Below are positions 22,929 to 32,685 of a stretch of DNA of 64,000 nucleotides, in pieces; position 1 is the stretch's first letter; each line of letters starts with the position of its first letter. This DNA comes from Papiliotrema nemorosa (lineage: Eukaryota > Basidiomycota > Tremellomycetes > Tremellales > Rhynchogastremaceae), in the NCBI GenBank assembly GCA_032158125.1, contig JASKOT010000006.1, forward strand, positions 620,001 through 684,000, written 5' to 3'. Made by a program: the position numbers and the translations under genes. The notes under the pieces were generated by a model. It saw only the letters and a program-made list of their open reading frames with translations. It ran no database searches and had not been told where the DNA came from.

Positions 22929-24391
22929 CTATCCCTGAAGGAGGTCCTCGTTGGTTCCTATGTGCGCTGTGAGGGCGTCTACTGCTTGTTCTCCCCATGC
23001 TCTAGGTACCCCACACTTGGCCAGCACCGTCATGAGCCCTCCATCATTCTCCACTGCTTTCAAGAGGTTCTTCTCTTCTTCCTCTGATCGAACGAGCATC
23101 ATCCCTGCGTATCCTAGCGAGTTCAACTCTATCCTGTCTGATCCCACTGGGAAAGTGGGCGAAGAACGAGGGATGAGGTGCAAATGGTCCCTTTTCATCA
23201 GCCCCCGAGTCTCTAAGCACCTGAGGACACTGACAGCGTTATCAAGAGATTCCAACCGCCGTGTATGTTACCCTCTCCACGTCTGACGGCATCGATACAG
23301 ATATCCAAAGACTTCATGAACGCCGGTGCGAGCTCGTCCACAAGCTGAGACGACTGTTCAGCGGTAGGTGGGAAAGGTATCGACTTGAGTCTTCCCAATG
23401 GGAAGACAATGTGCACATGCGGCATATCCGGATGCAAGACCGGTTCATCTGCGCGTCAGCGCACGCATATATCTCGAACTATGATGACAGTGTCAACTCA
23501 CTCGGTCGAGGGAATTGGACATTGTCTGTCCATTCTTCAACGGGTGCTCGACCTTGCAACTCGACAAATTGGAGATGTCTCCATTTCTGACTAGCTCCCG
23601 CACCTTCACCTCCGTTGTAAAATCCGAGCAGACGTCTGGGTCGGGTAGGATGACGCGCCGCAGCGACGAGGATGAGATAAGCTAGGGCAAGTTGGTGTGG
23701 CGTAGGAGGGAGAGATTGGGGCTCATACTCTGCCGGACAGAGTAACATGTGTTCAGGCAACACGGCATACTAGACGTCAGATTACTTTTGCCTTTCAATA
23801 ACTGTAAAATGGCATACCTTGTTGAGCTGGGAGTCAGTTCAATTCACAAGGCCGGTTCGGAGGGGGGACGGGACGTACCAAGATGGACATTCCAGGCTCG
23901 TCCTCTATCCCTTCCAGACAACCCAGATAGAGCTCAGGGACATACGGCGGTCTGAAAGGTTCCTCTGCATTCTGCTTGTTGTCAATCTGACCATTCGTAT
24001 CCCTCTTTTGTCGTTTATGATCCGGAAAATCAGAATTGTTCCTGGCTACTTTGGCCAGAACCTCTTCTTTGGCTTTCTGTTTGTCGAGCAAAGCAGGGCA
24101 AGATCGGATGTTGAACTACCCTCAGCAGCCATCCCTCCCTCAAATGCGAGATCTTACCCTCTTTCCATTCGAATATACGTCTTTTGCCTCGCTGGGGAAG
24201 TAAAACAGTTGACCAGACTGTTTGCCTTGTTCAAACTTGGCAGGAAGGGCGGACAAGAGATCAGTGATGGGTTTCGGGTCGGTGGGGTACGCCATGGCTC
24301 GATACGTGCGATGAGAGAGCTCCAATTGAAGTGGCCGAATAGTATTGAATCTTTGGAAAGGTCTCGAGGCTCGAACAAGAGGTGAGAGCAT
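22929..24391 (-). CDS. APA2: Ap4A phosphorylase / ATP adenylyltransferase (Apa1/Apa2 family)
   Basis: Six or so exons give about 380 residues with the family order: helical N-terminus (LLSALPAKFEQGKQSGQLF), PPYVPELYLGCLEGIE, NKYAVLPEHMLLCP, the nucleotidyl-transfer segment FYNGGEGAGASQKWRHLQF, then HVHIVFPLGRL, GGWNLLIT joined across an intron to LDHLHLIPRS, and LNSLGYAGMMLV near the C-terminus. These enzymes split diadenosine tetraphosphate by phosphorolysis (HIT/GalT superfamily). The presumed nucleophile His of HxHxQ is kept, but the first His is Trp. Two in-frame starts exist: ATG at 24391, which adds an Arg-rich leader like a mitochondrial presequence, and ATG at 24295 (MAYPTDPKP). Confidence 0.88.
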
Positions 24392-24658
24392 GCAAAGAGG
24401 AGAGAGCGTTGGGACTGTTCGTGAAGGCCCACAGGTGACGTTTCGACATTTTCCGTTTCGTTTCGGTTGTTTCGGTTTCGAAATCACTCACATCGATTGA
24501 ACGATGTGTAGATGATGTTGACAAAATCTGCGTTCTTGTATTCTAGAGATCGCTGTATACAGATGTATCGGAATGGGATCAATCACTCTACGCTCACTCT
24601 GCATGATATCACTCGTTGCATTCATATGTTCGTAAAATCATACTGGGCGTTCCACTGC

Positions 24659-25723
24659 TCATCTGCCCCTCTCAAACTTCGTCTTCTTTGGCCTCTTGCC
24701 TGGTTTGGCTCCATCTGCAGCTGCCACCCCCTTCTTTCCTCTCTCAAACATCCCGTCCCTCTGACCCACTTTGAGATCCCAAATACCTTTCGACCTCCTA
24801 TCGCCCAACACGCCCTCCAACTCGGCCTCCAGTCCGTTCTGCCTGTTGCCCCTATTCCTCCCCGTTCCTCCAACACCATAACCCATTGCCAGTGCCGCTT
24901 CGTCCTCTCTCCTCCTTTTACCTTCCCTTTTGGTAGTCACCAATCTCGTCATATTCTCCTCTTCGAACTCGTTGATCCTCTTGAGCTCTGCGGCTCTCTT
25001 GGCCGAGGCAGAGTTGGTATGACGTCGAAGTGGCAGAGTGGAAAGACCCGATGTGGTCTCCATACCGGGCGCACCCTCGAGCGTGGACGCAAATTCGGAC
25101 AAAAGTGCGGGAGCCTGTCGTTCTTTGCGAGATGAAACGGGTTTCTCGTTATATGGCATAGCGGCGACTCGTGGTGGTCGATAAACCCCCTCGTCCCCTT
25201 CGGTCGTCGGACGTCGTCTACTCTCAGTTTCAGTGGCTTGAACCATGGCCTTCGGATTCGGTCGGAAAGCCATGGGATCTTCCACATCGTCATCCTCTTC
25301 TTGTCGGGGTTTCACCTCTGCCAAAGCGGTGAGCTTTTTAATTTGGTATTCAAGCTTCGACTCCATCCCTCGGACTTTCTCAAGAATCTCTTGATCGACC
25401 ACGAGCTGTCCGTGCAACTCGTTGGCGATGGTCGAGTGGTCATCGAGCAGTCGAGAAGGACCCGAGTGGACCACCGGTGTTGTGTCGGTCTGACCTAGAA
25501 GGCGCAAGGCCAAGGATAGAGTGAGATGTTGCAGCGAGTCGAGCAGGATCTGAGGTCGAACCAAGAGCAGAGACAGACCATCTGAGAGATCTTCATCCGC
25601 ACTACAGTCAGCGTCAATTGCAAGGATGATAAAGACCGCTCACTGTTTGACTATCGGATCCAAGGCTGACAAACTTGCCTCGACAGCCGTAGCCAGATTG
25701 CCCAGGTCAGCAATGGCAGACAT
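24659..25723 (-). CDS. LCP5: Lcp5/neuroguidin (Sas10/Utp3/C1D family), rRNA processing
   Basis: The start is ATG at 25723 (MSAIADLGNLATAVEA) and the stop TGA at 24659-24661; two or three exons. The N-terminal ~130 residues are helical (Sas10/C1D domain: LDSLQHLTLSLALRLLG, ILEKVRGMESKLEYQIKKL). The motif VYRPPRVAAMPYNE in the middle is diagnostic of the Lcp5/neuroguidin branch. The C-terminus is basic (KPGKRPKKTKFERGR), as usual. Lcp5 is a component of the U3 snoRNA-linked small-subunit processome in the nucleolus. It follows a possible micro-gene on the same strand and is divergent from the TBC gene. Confidence 0.9.
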
Positions 25724-25807
25724 GGTCTATAATCAGCACCAATCCCGAGTTTGCAGGTGTATATGGGGGAGAGGTTGTAAATGGAGTACAGTTCAGTCAC
25801 GAGTTTT

Positions 25808-26054
25808 CTAGGCTCGCACCACCCTACTAAGGTGGTTTAAAGGCGTTATAATCGACGATTCACTCTTTCTTTGAAGGTGAATCTCAGTGCCCAGTGCGGT
25901 AACATCACAAATGTGTGGTAAAGGAGGGCCAAGCAGGAATTCCACTTACGATGTGTGTGGGTCGTTGGGGTGTAGTGGAGAGAGATGCAAGGGGATGATT
26001 GAAATTTAGCTGGGACAGGGAGGAGAGAAGATTTGATTCCGCTTTCAGAGCCAT
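25808..26054 (-). CDS. Possible micro-gene, about 52 residues, unknown
   Basis: An ATG at 26054 (MALKAESNLLSSLSQLNF) opens 35 codons up to a good donor GTAAGT. Splicing to an AG near 25861 keeps the frame open (SESSIITPLN) to TAG at 25808-25810. Other acceptors would end it sooner. It lies in the gap between LCP5 and the TBC gene, so it could equally be a leader or untranslated sequence. No family is recognised. Confidence 0.25.
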
Positions 26055-26173
26055 GATTGTGTGTGGGCTCCGCGTTGAGGGGGGTATTCTCGGCGACGTC
26101 GAGTGCGGAACACGCAGTAATCTCGACCACGACTCACAGCTCCAGTGACAGTCAGCGAGTGCGGACAGTCAAA

Positions 26174-28318
26174 ATGGATGACACGATGGAGCTCGGAGGA
26201 CCCTCGTGAGCCATTGACCGGCTTCTCTGAGAGGACTTCGCTCACCCGCAGACCGCTCGACTACCACTTTATCCTGGACGATTCCCCTCAAGCGCAACAA
26301 ACTCGCGTAGATCTGCACCAACTTCGACAGCTATGTTCTCGAGGTGAGTGATGGATCCCTTCCAGTACAAGACATGTCCCACTGACCCCTAAGGCATCCC
26401 GAATCACCCTCAACATATCCGCCCTCTCGCCTATTCTCTCCTCCTCGGCGTTCTCCCTACCGACAAGAGCGAATGGAAACACGCCTCGAGGCGACAACGA
26501 ACACTCTACAAAAACCTCATCAGATCACATATCGAGCCTATGGAGACGGACGCCATCCCGCAAAAGTACGACCGAGTCCTGCTTGACATTTCGAGGGACG
26601 TGACGTTGGCTCAAGCTCGATTTGCGGTGCTCCGACAACCTGTCAGTCGGGGTCGACCTTCCGAGCGACAAAGAGAGGTGCCTTCCAGCTCGAGCTCGTC
26701 GACGGCATCAGACGAGTCTGACGAGTCAGACGAGCAGGAAGAAGTGGTGGTGGATATCAAGGGCAAGGGCAAGGAGATTGACGGCGCCGCGACGCCTCGG
26801 CCATCAAAGAGCTTTACTATCCGTCGAGCGGCTTTTGCGAGGATCAATCGGTTGAGACGTCAGCATGACACTCGGACCTCGGCCGGACTTTCCGAGTCTC
26901 CCAGTCAATCACCCAAGATCACCTTGACAGGGGACCACTCTCCACCGCCCATTTTCAAGGACGTCCCCGACTCGCCGGAAGTGTCCCCTGCCCCAGCTAT
27001 GCAGACCCCTCAACTCTCACTATCCTTCGCTGATGATCGAGACGCAGGGAAAGCCAAAGCACCTATAACTTTACTCGCTTCGCGAAACATTCCTCCCATT
27101 GGATCGGTGTCCCATCTGCCGGATACCGAAACGCATGGTGATGCGATATGCCGACTGCTCATTCTCTTCACCATGGCCAACCCTCAATGGTCATATCAGC
27201 AGAATTTAGTGGATATCGCTATACACCTCTACCTCGTCTATCTCCAAAAGCCATCCCGATCAAGCGGATCCATTGTGGAGTCGAACACAAAGGGAGCAGA
27301 GGATCAAACGTATTGGGCATTTTGCGCTTTGGTGCGAGAACTTGGACCCATAGTTGTGGGACAAGATCAAGAAGCGCTTTCAAAATCACTCGAATGCCTA
27401 GGACGAAGAGCCCGATGGGCCGATGAACCGCTGTGTGAGATTTTGGTGGAGAACGGGTTGGACCCATCTACACCCATCTTTGCTTCTCGATGGATGACTC
27501 TGCTATTGTTACGGGATTTACCGAGAGACTTCGCCTCGGCCGCTTGGGATTATGTCATCTCAAACACTTCTGTCTCGCCTGCCGATACGCTGGACGCACT
27601 GGTAGACGTCTGTGCAGCGGCATTGATGGTTTCCCGACCGATATTACTAAGCGATGCTGCTCGTTCGACCTCGCCTAGGAAAAGCAAAAGCGCAAGGGGT
27701 CTATGGACCGAAGGGACGGTGTCGGAGGGTTATGATGCGGAGAGGCAATTGCGGCTCCTTCGTCGATTACCCCTGGACAGTTTCACAGACCCATCGACCT
27801 TTCTCCGGGTCGCAGCAAATTTGCGAGACGCTCGGGTCGTCGAAAAGGTTCCTCAGCTCGCGTTCGACTACGTCTTGCCCGCTAGTGCCTCTACCACATG
27901 GTCAGATTGGGGATCAGCCAGGTTCAAGCAGGTCAATGAAGTGGTCACTTCGGCTGCATCGGTCGCTGCGTCGACGGCGACCACCGCGGCGGCCACTGCT
28001 GCACCGGTCGTTTCCTCTTCTGCTAATACCGCCTGGAGTACCATTGGCTCTTGGATCAAACGAAAGCCGACAGCTTTCCACCCACAGTCACCAGATATGC
28101 CGCGGCCGTCATCGCCAGCTTCAGATCGAAGTGGAAGTGCACGAAGCCCGAGGGAGGTTTCGCCGGATCTGACCCACTCGCCAGAGAGAATTTACGTGAG
28201 GCATTCGGGATCAGCGTCTCCTAGATCTCCCCCTGCAAAGAGGAGCATCCAAGGTCCGAGACCTCTGTTACTCCCCAGCAAACTGTCAAAGGTGGATGGA
28301 GAAGGAGTGAGGGAGTAG
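26174..28318 (+). CDS. TBC-domain Rab GTPase-activating protein with an interrupted domain
   Basis: Three exons (26174-26205, about 26252-26342, about 26391-28318) encode roughly 680 residues. The TBC domain starts GIPNHPQHIRPLAYSLLLGVLP. The arginine-finger motif is LLDISRD, matching IxxDxxR, and the glutamine finger is WSYQQNL, matching YxQ, so GAP catalysis should be retained. Between them lie about 200 residues, mostly acidic/Ser-rich (DESDESDEQEE) and Pro-rich, where ordinary TBC domains have about 35. The rest of the fold (TPIFASRWMTLLLLRDLP, AAWDYVI) follows, then a Ser/Pro tail. TBC proteins inactivate Rabs in membrane traffic; the Rab target cannot be told here. Confidence 0.85.
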
Positions 28319-28700
28319 TGAGTAGATCAGCTCATTGTATCAAGGACAATCTGTGATTTGATTTGATTTGGCTTGTACAGGTTGTGAAGTGGATGTAACG
28401 GTTGAGACGAATCTGCATGCTTGACGTGTTGTGTGCGGCGTTACATCTCATGGTCCGTCACCCGGACACAAACAAGGGTGATCGTATCCGCCGCGTGGAA
28501 AGCCTCAAGAGGTCATTGAAGAGGCGATGAGAGGATGAAACGCCGATCACGAAATGGAAGAAACATCCCCTGAAACATGAAACGTCGGACAAACAATACA
28601 TTACATCCAATGCGAGGACTACTTGGTCATCGCTTCCCGCTTCTTACCCCTTGCATCGTCGCTCCGCTGTCTTCTTGCAAATGCAGGTTTGCTGTATGCA

Positions 28701-28744
28701 GGGGTTTGAGGGGGGTGAGGGGGTTGAGGGGGTTGGAGCAGGGG
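28701..28744 (+). other. G-quadruplex-forming G-run cluster
   Basis: Five runs of four to six G are separated by 3-8 nt loops (GGGG, TTTGA, GGGGGG, TGA, GGGGG, TTGA, GGGGG, then GGGG). This satisfies the standard G4 pattern with all runs at least four long. It lies about 90 bp upstream of a TATA box. Confidence 0.75.
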
Positions 28745-28833
28745 AGCTATGAACCGCAATGTACCCCCTGGGCCAGTTGACATCACGGGGTTACCAAGCT
28801 ATACGTCTTGGTGCAAGGTACATAAAGCACCGG

Positions 28834-28840
28834 TATAAAA
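28834..28840 (+). promoter_or_regulatory. TATA box of the 29360 gene
   Basis: TATAAAA in a GC-rich setting, the only clear TATA element upstream of the next plus-strand start. It would place transcription start near 28865 and imply a leader of about 490 nt. Confidence 0.45.
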
Positions 28841-29359
28841 ATTCTTCCATTCGACACTAACACTACTCGATCAATACAACGATCACAACGTGAACGATCT
28901 TTGGAGCGCGATCAATCTCCTTGACGATCACCAGATTACTTCACACTAGGCTAGCGCTGTCCCAAAGGAAAGGCTGGTGGTATCAGACCAGTGCTTGTCG
29001 TCGACCCGCCTCTTCGATTCCCTGGACACTGTGATACGCTATTCACCAAACAGCACTCACTCACGCACGCACGACGTTGTTCGGCTCACATCGAGATCTC
29101 TACGGCTTCCGCACACCCTTGCACATAATACACAAAGGGGGTTCGGTGTATCAGGACTCGTATTGTCCACCTTTGGAGTCACTTTACGACCTTTGAACAA
29201 AGTTGTTCAACCCCCTTCTTCCATTTGACATCTCGTCGACGTTGAATCCTTCCTTTCACGCGATCCAACCAGATCTGCACTCACCCACCGCCCTCTCAAG
29301 TATACCTCTCATTTGCCCACTATCTAATTCTTTCACCTCTTCAAACTACACACCACGGC

Positions 29360-30171
29360 ATGACCAGCTCAGCGGGATATACTTCTGCTCATGGGCATTC
29401 AACCCTCGATCCCTCCCCTACCATTGTCTCGCATCTCGTCCCTAACTCTTACAAGGCGTTTGACAGACATGGCCAAGAAGACCTGACGAGTGAGCATGGG
29501 TATAGCGACGCAGAGGAAGATGACGAGATGGGTGATCTTTCCGGTACGTCTGACTTGTTATCGCTGCCCATCATCCATTCGTGCGCCACTTGTGCTGTGC
29601 ACCTCCATTCCAACCCACACCTCCTTTAGTCAATCAAGTCTCCATGCACTCGCTAATGATAGACTCTCCATCCTCCCACACCTCTCATTCCCGACCCACC
29701 ACTCCTTCAGGAGTCCATGCGGCACCTCGAATCCGAACGCGAGCATCCTCATCTCCACCCGACTCAGACCTCCCTTTCACACTGGCCCACAAGGCTGAAC
29801 GTATTTTGGGTCTCATACCGGGTACACTCCCCTACGCACGAGCAGCCCTCGACAACGCCCGAGTGGAAGTCCGACTGACCGGTGAGACAGACACGGCGAC
29901 GCCGTTTGTCCCGCCGTCAGGGGTATCTGGATCCCCCAATGGGTCAGGTATGAAAGGACGTATGGACAGAGCGAAGAAGGCCATGAGCGTCGTTCTGCCC
30001 GGAACCAAAGTCGCCAATGTCGTCGTGGGGGCAGGAGGCAAAGAGGAGGAGAGAAGGAGAGAAAGGAGGAGGAGAGCGGCGGATGGTGTGATTTACTGGC
30101 AGAACGAAGTGGCCAGATTTGAAAGGGAAGAAAGGGAGGTTGTGGACCCGACTGCGAGGAAGAGGCGATAG
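29360..30171 (+). CDS. Unknown basic/low-complexity protein
   Basis: Two exons (29360-29543, 29630-30171) joined by an 86-nt intron give about 240 residues. The N-terminal 60 residues end in an acidic DAEEDDEMGDLS. A Ser/Pro/Thr stretch follows. The middle (FTLAHKAERILGLIPGTLPYAR) looks like an amphipathic or membrane-associating helix. The C-terminus is extremely basic and charged (EEERRRERRRRAADG, ending ARKRR), likely a coiled coil or RNA-binding tail. No family is recognised. Splicing keeps the frame at Val-Asn (G|TC AAT). Confidence 0.7.
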
Positions 30172-30641
30172 ACGGCACGCCGTCTTATGAGTTCATTCAC
30201 GACCATGCTCAACCATCGACGGCGGGTCTAATGGTGGTCATTCCTCAACATGCGCAGGCGCGATATGACTCGTCGACATACTCATGTCCTCCTGGTGAAT
30301 CACCGCATGAACTGTCCGAAGGAAATGATCGCTTCTTCATCCGGTGCCGCCGTTCCTTCCCTTACCCATCACTTTACTATGCCATTCCCAGCTTCTCCCA
30401 TCACTTTCGCCTGTATAGATCACCATGCCCACAACAATACTCACGACCACTTTCACGCTTGACCACCGAGTTCATGACCCCTGTCCGCGTGCCGAAATCA
30501 TCCGGTCTCTGTATGTATACTGTAAATTTCCTGCTCTATGTATTTTCATGATACAATCAATGCAGCCAAATTCCCGTTATCAACTGATACAACATACCTT
30601 ACCCCGATGGGTCTATTTCTCCAACACTATAGGTCATTCGG
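30172..30641. other. Convergent spacer
   Basis: Sequence between the stop codons of the 29360 gene and GPI18. An open frame of 106 codons here has no homology or splice support and is not annotated. Nothing else is seen. Confidence 0.45.
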
Positions 30642-32156
30642 TCAAGCAGGCGGGTAATGTCCCGCCCATAGAGCCAATGAGACCGCTCCCCAAGTAACCA
30701 CCCAGCCCGTCCACAACTTTCCAGCCAACGTCATTCTTGCTCGAGAGGGCGCTAGCGAAGCCTCACCCGCCGCTCCAGTCTGTGCTTCTGCTTCCACTGC
30801 TAACCCTGGCTGCTGTACTATGTTCAAGACTGCCTTGGAGCCGTACCATGCCGACCAGTCGAAAGCCACACTCGTCACATTCCACCAGACGACCGGATCC
30901 GTCATTGCTAGCCTCAGCGCGATTTGCGTGTGCGAGCCGAATATGAGGAGTAGTGTCATGAAGGTATGGTGAATCTGGAATGGCAAAAGGTCGGTCTTCG
31001 TCGCCGGCAGGTCCGCTGGGGATTTAGAGAGGATGCACCGAAAGAATGCAATGGTCGGAAAGACGGAGACGAGGATGACGGGGGCGGCAAGGATGAAGTT
31101 TGGGATCTGGGCTAGGGACCAGTAGTTGAGGAAACCCACGTTCCTGTTTGTCAGCTGGCTCGTGTTGTATTGGCAACTGACCAGTACTCGGCTTGAACAA
31201 AGCTATATACCATTGGGAGTTTCTGATCACACCATGGTTGATGAGTGTTGGAGTCGAGACAGAAAGAAGCGTATGCGTAGGCTTGGAGTGCGATGAAAGG
31301 GGCAACCACGATCAAGCAGCAAGGCAGGGCAACCAAACTACGCCGAGCTAATCGCTGAGGATTTAGCTGGCGGCTATCGCAGAGGCACTCAAGAAGACAG
31401 CTCACGCGTGGAGCCAGATCACTTTGGGACGATATCGGATTCTCAAACAGGATATGCCATCCCAATATTCCGATGTTGAAGATGCCCATAGCTCGAGTGG
31501 CCGTTGCTAGAGCCAAAAAGACCGAAGCGAACAACCATCGTCTTTTAAGGGAGAAGTAGAAACCGGTGAATGTAAGAGCGGCGTATAACGGTTCAGTGTA
31601 GGGAGCGACTGAAGCTGCCGGGTGGGGCGAGAATGCGTAGAAAGCGCAAGCTGTCGAGGCGAAGCGATGGGATCCAGTCGTCAATCTTGTTAGTCTGATG
31701 CGTTAGCCAGACGATCACTGTGGTTTACGGCCGCTTACTTGTACAGCATGTAGCCTGATAGTATGACCAGTCCTGAGGATATCAGACCACCTTGGATGGG
31801 CGAAACATCGACCCAGCCCAGTTCACTCGGTGGTTGGATCGTGAAGAATCGTCCGATTAAGCGTCGAAAGATGACCCCTCCTTCGCCTGTAAGACGTAAC
31901 GTGAGCGGGAGGAGGGGCATGAAAGCGATCTGCTGCTCATACTCGTACCCTCTCAATCCTATACTTCCGAAATGTATCGAATCCCATCGTAGTCCAGCTG
32001 TGGAATTCGGATCAAGGACTAGATGAGATGAATCAAATGGTCGAGTCATCCATAATGCCGTGAGCAGCGTCAAGAGCCCAGCTGTCATCTGGCGAATACC
32101 GCAGACGAGAAAGGTGGACGAGGCATGCTGGTCTCGCTCCACCATCGAGGGTGACA
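30642..32156 (-). CDS. GPI18: GPI mannosyltransferase 2 (Gpi18/PIG-V), ER
   Basis: The start ATG is at 32156 (MSPSMVERDQHASS); a later in-frame ATG (MTAGLLTLL) would begin right at the first helix and is an alternative. The PIG-V hallmarks appear in order: RWDSIHFGSIGLRGYEYEQ, FMPLLPL, SPHPAASVAPYTEPLYA, ATATRAMG, WCDQKLPMVYSFVQ and the joined EYWNVGFLNYW. The multi-pass C-terminus ends WAGHYPPA at TGA 30642-30644. The enzyme adds the second mannose to GPI precursors in the ER lumen, with Pga1 in yeast (family knowledge). About five exons. It is divergent from the SAP-domain gene. Confidence 0.93.
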
Positions 32157-32685
32157 TGGTGGACTGTTGACAATGAGTGTAGAGCCAACCTCCTTTGACG
32201 AGGTGGACGTGCGAGGTGGAGGGGGGGAAACACTGGAAATGACGCCACATTGGGATATCTCCGCGATGTGGGGGGGTGTGCTTTTGCCACCGAGTGGCAA
32301 AAATCCCACAGAAGTGGGTTGAACCTTGCCAGGCACAAGGTTTACGAGTTACTGAGAGGGGGGGAGACAACACGTTGCAAGCATACCCCTCTGTATCAGC
32401 AACACATAGAGCCGACTCTGCTTGCAAGGCAGGATCGACGCCAGGCGATTTTGTTGGGCTTCTCCCTCACCGAAGACATCTCACTGGCGGTAGAGGTTGG
32501 AGGTTGAGTCGTGTTGCAAGCATCCGACGCGTAGACACTATAATCGCGAAACATCATCAACAACATCAACAACAACAAATCTTTTCCGACATACCTCCAC
32601 TCTCGCATTCATCCCCACTTTCGCCTCACCTCATCTCCTTATCACCCCCGTGATTGACCTCGAATAGAGGTGTATCTGGGCAAGA
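32157..32685. other. Divergent promoter region GPI18/SAP gene
   Basis: 529 bp between start codons. It holds a run of G's (GGGGGGGAAA, around 32220) on the GPI18 side and an ATCAACAAC-rich tract (about 32556-32580) on the other. No coding exon is seen. Confidence 0.5.

Larger units (their letters stand above)
28319..29359. other. Intergenic region/long leader before the 29360 gene
   Basis: No coding exon is recognised. It contains a G-run cluster (28701-28744), a TATA box (28834-28840) and about 490 bp of C/T-rich leader before the ATG, long for this compact genome. An intron in the 5' UTR is possible but not proven. Confidence 0.5.

Noticed and set aside
30231..30551. 106-codon plus-strand open frame
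   Set aside because: In the 3' flank of the 29360 gene, no family, no splice support, no start context.
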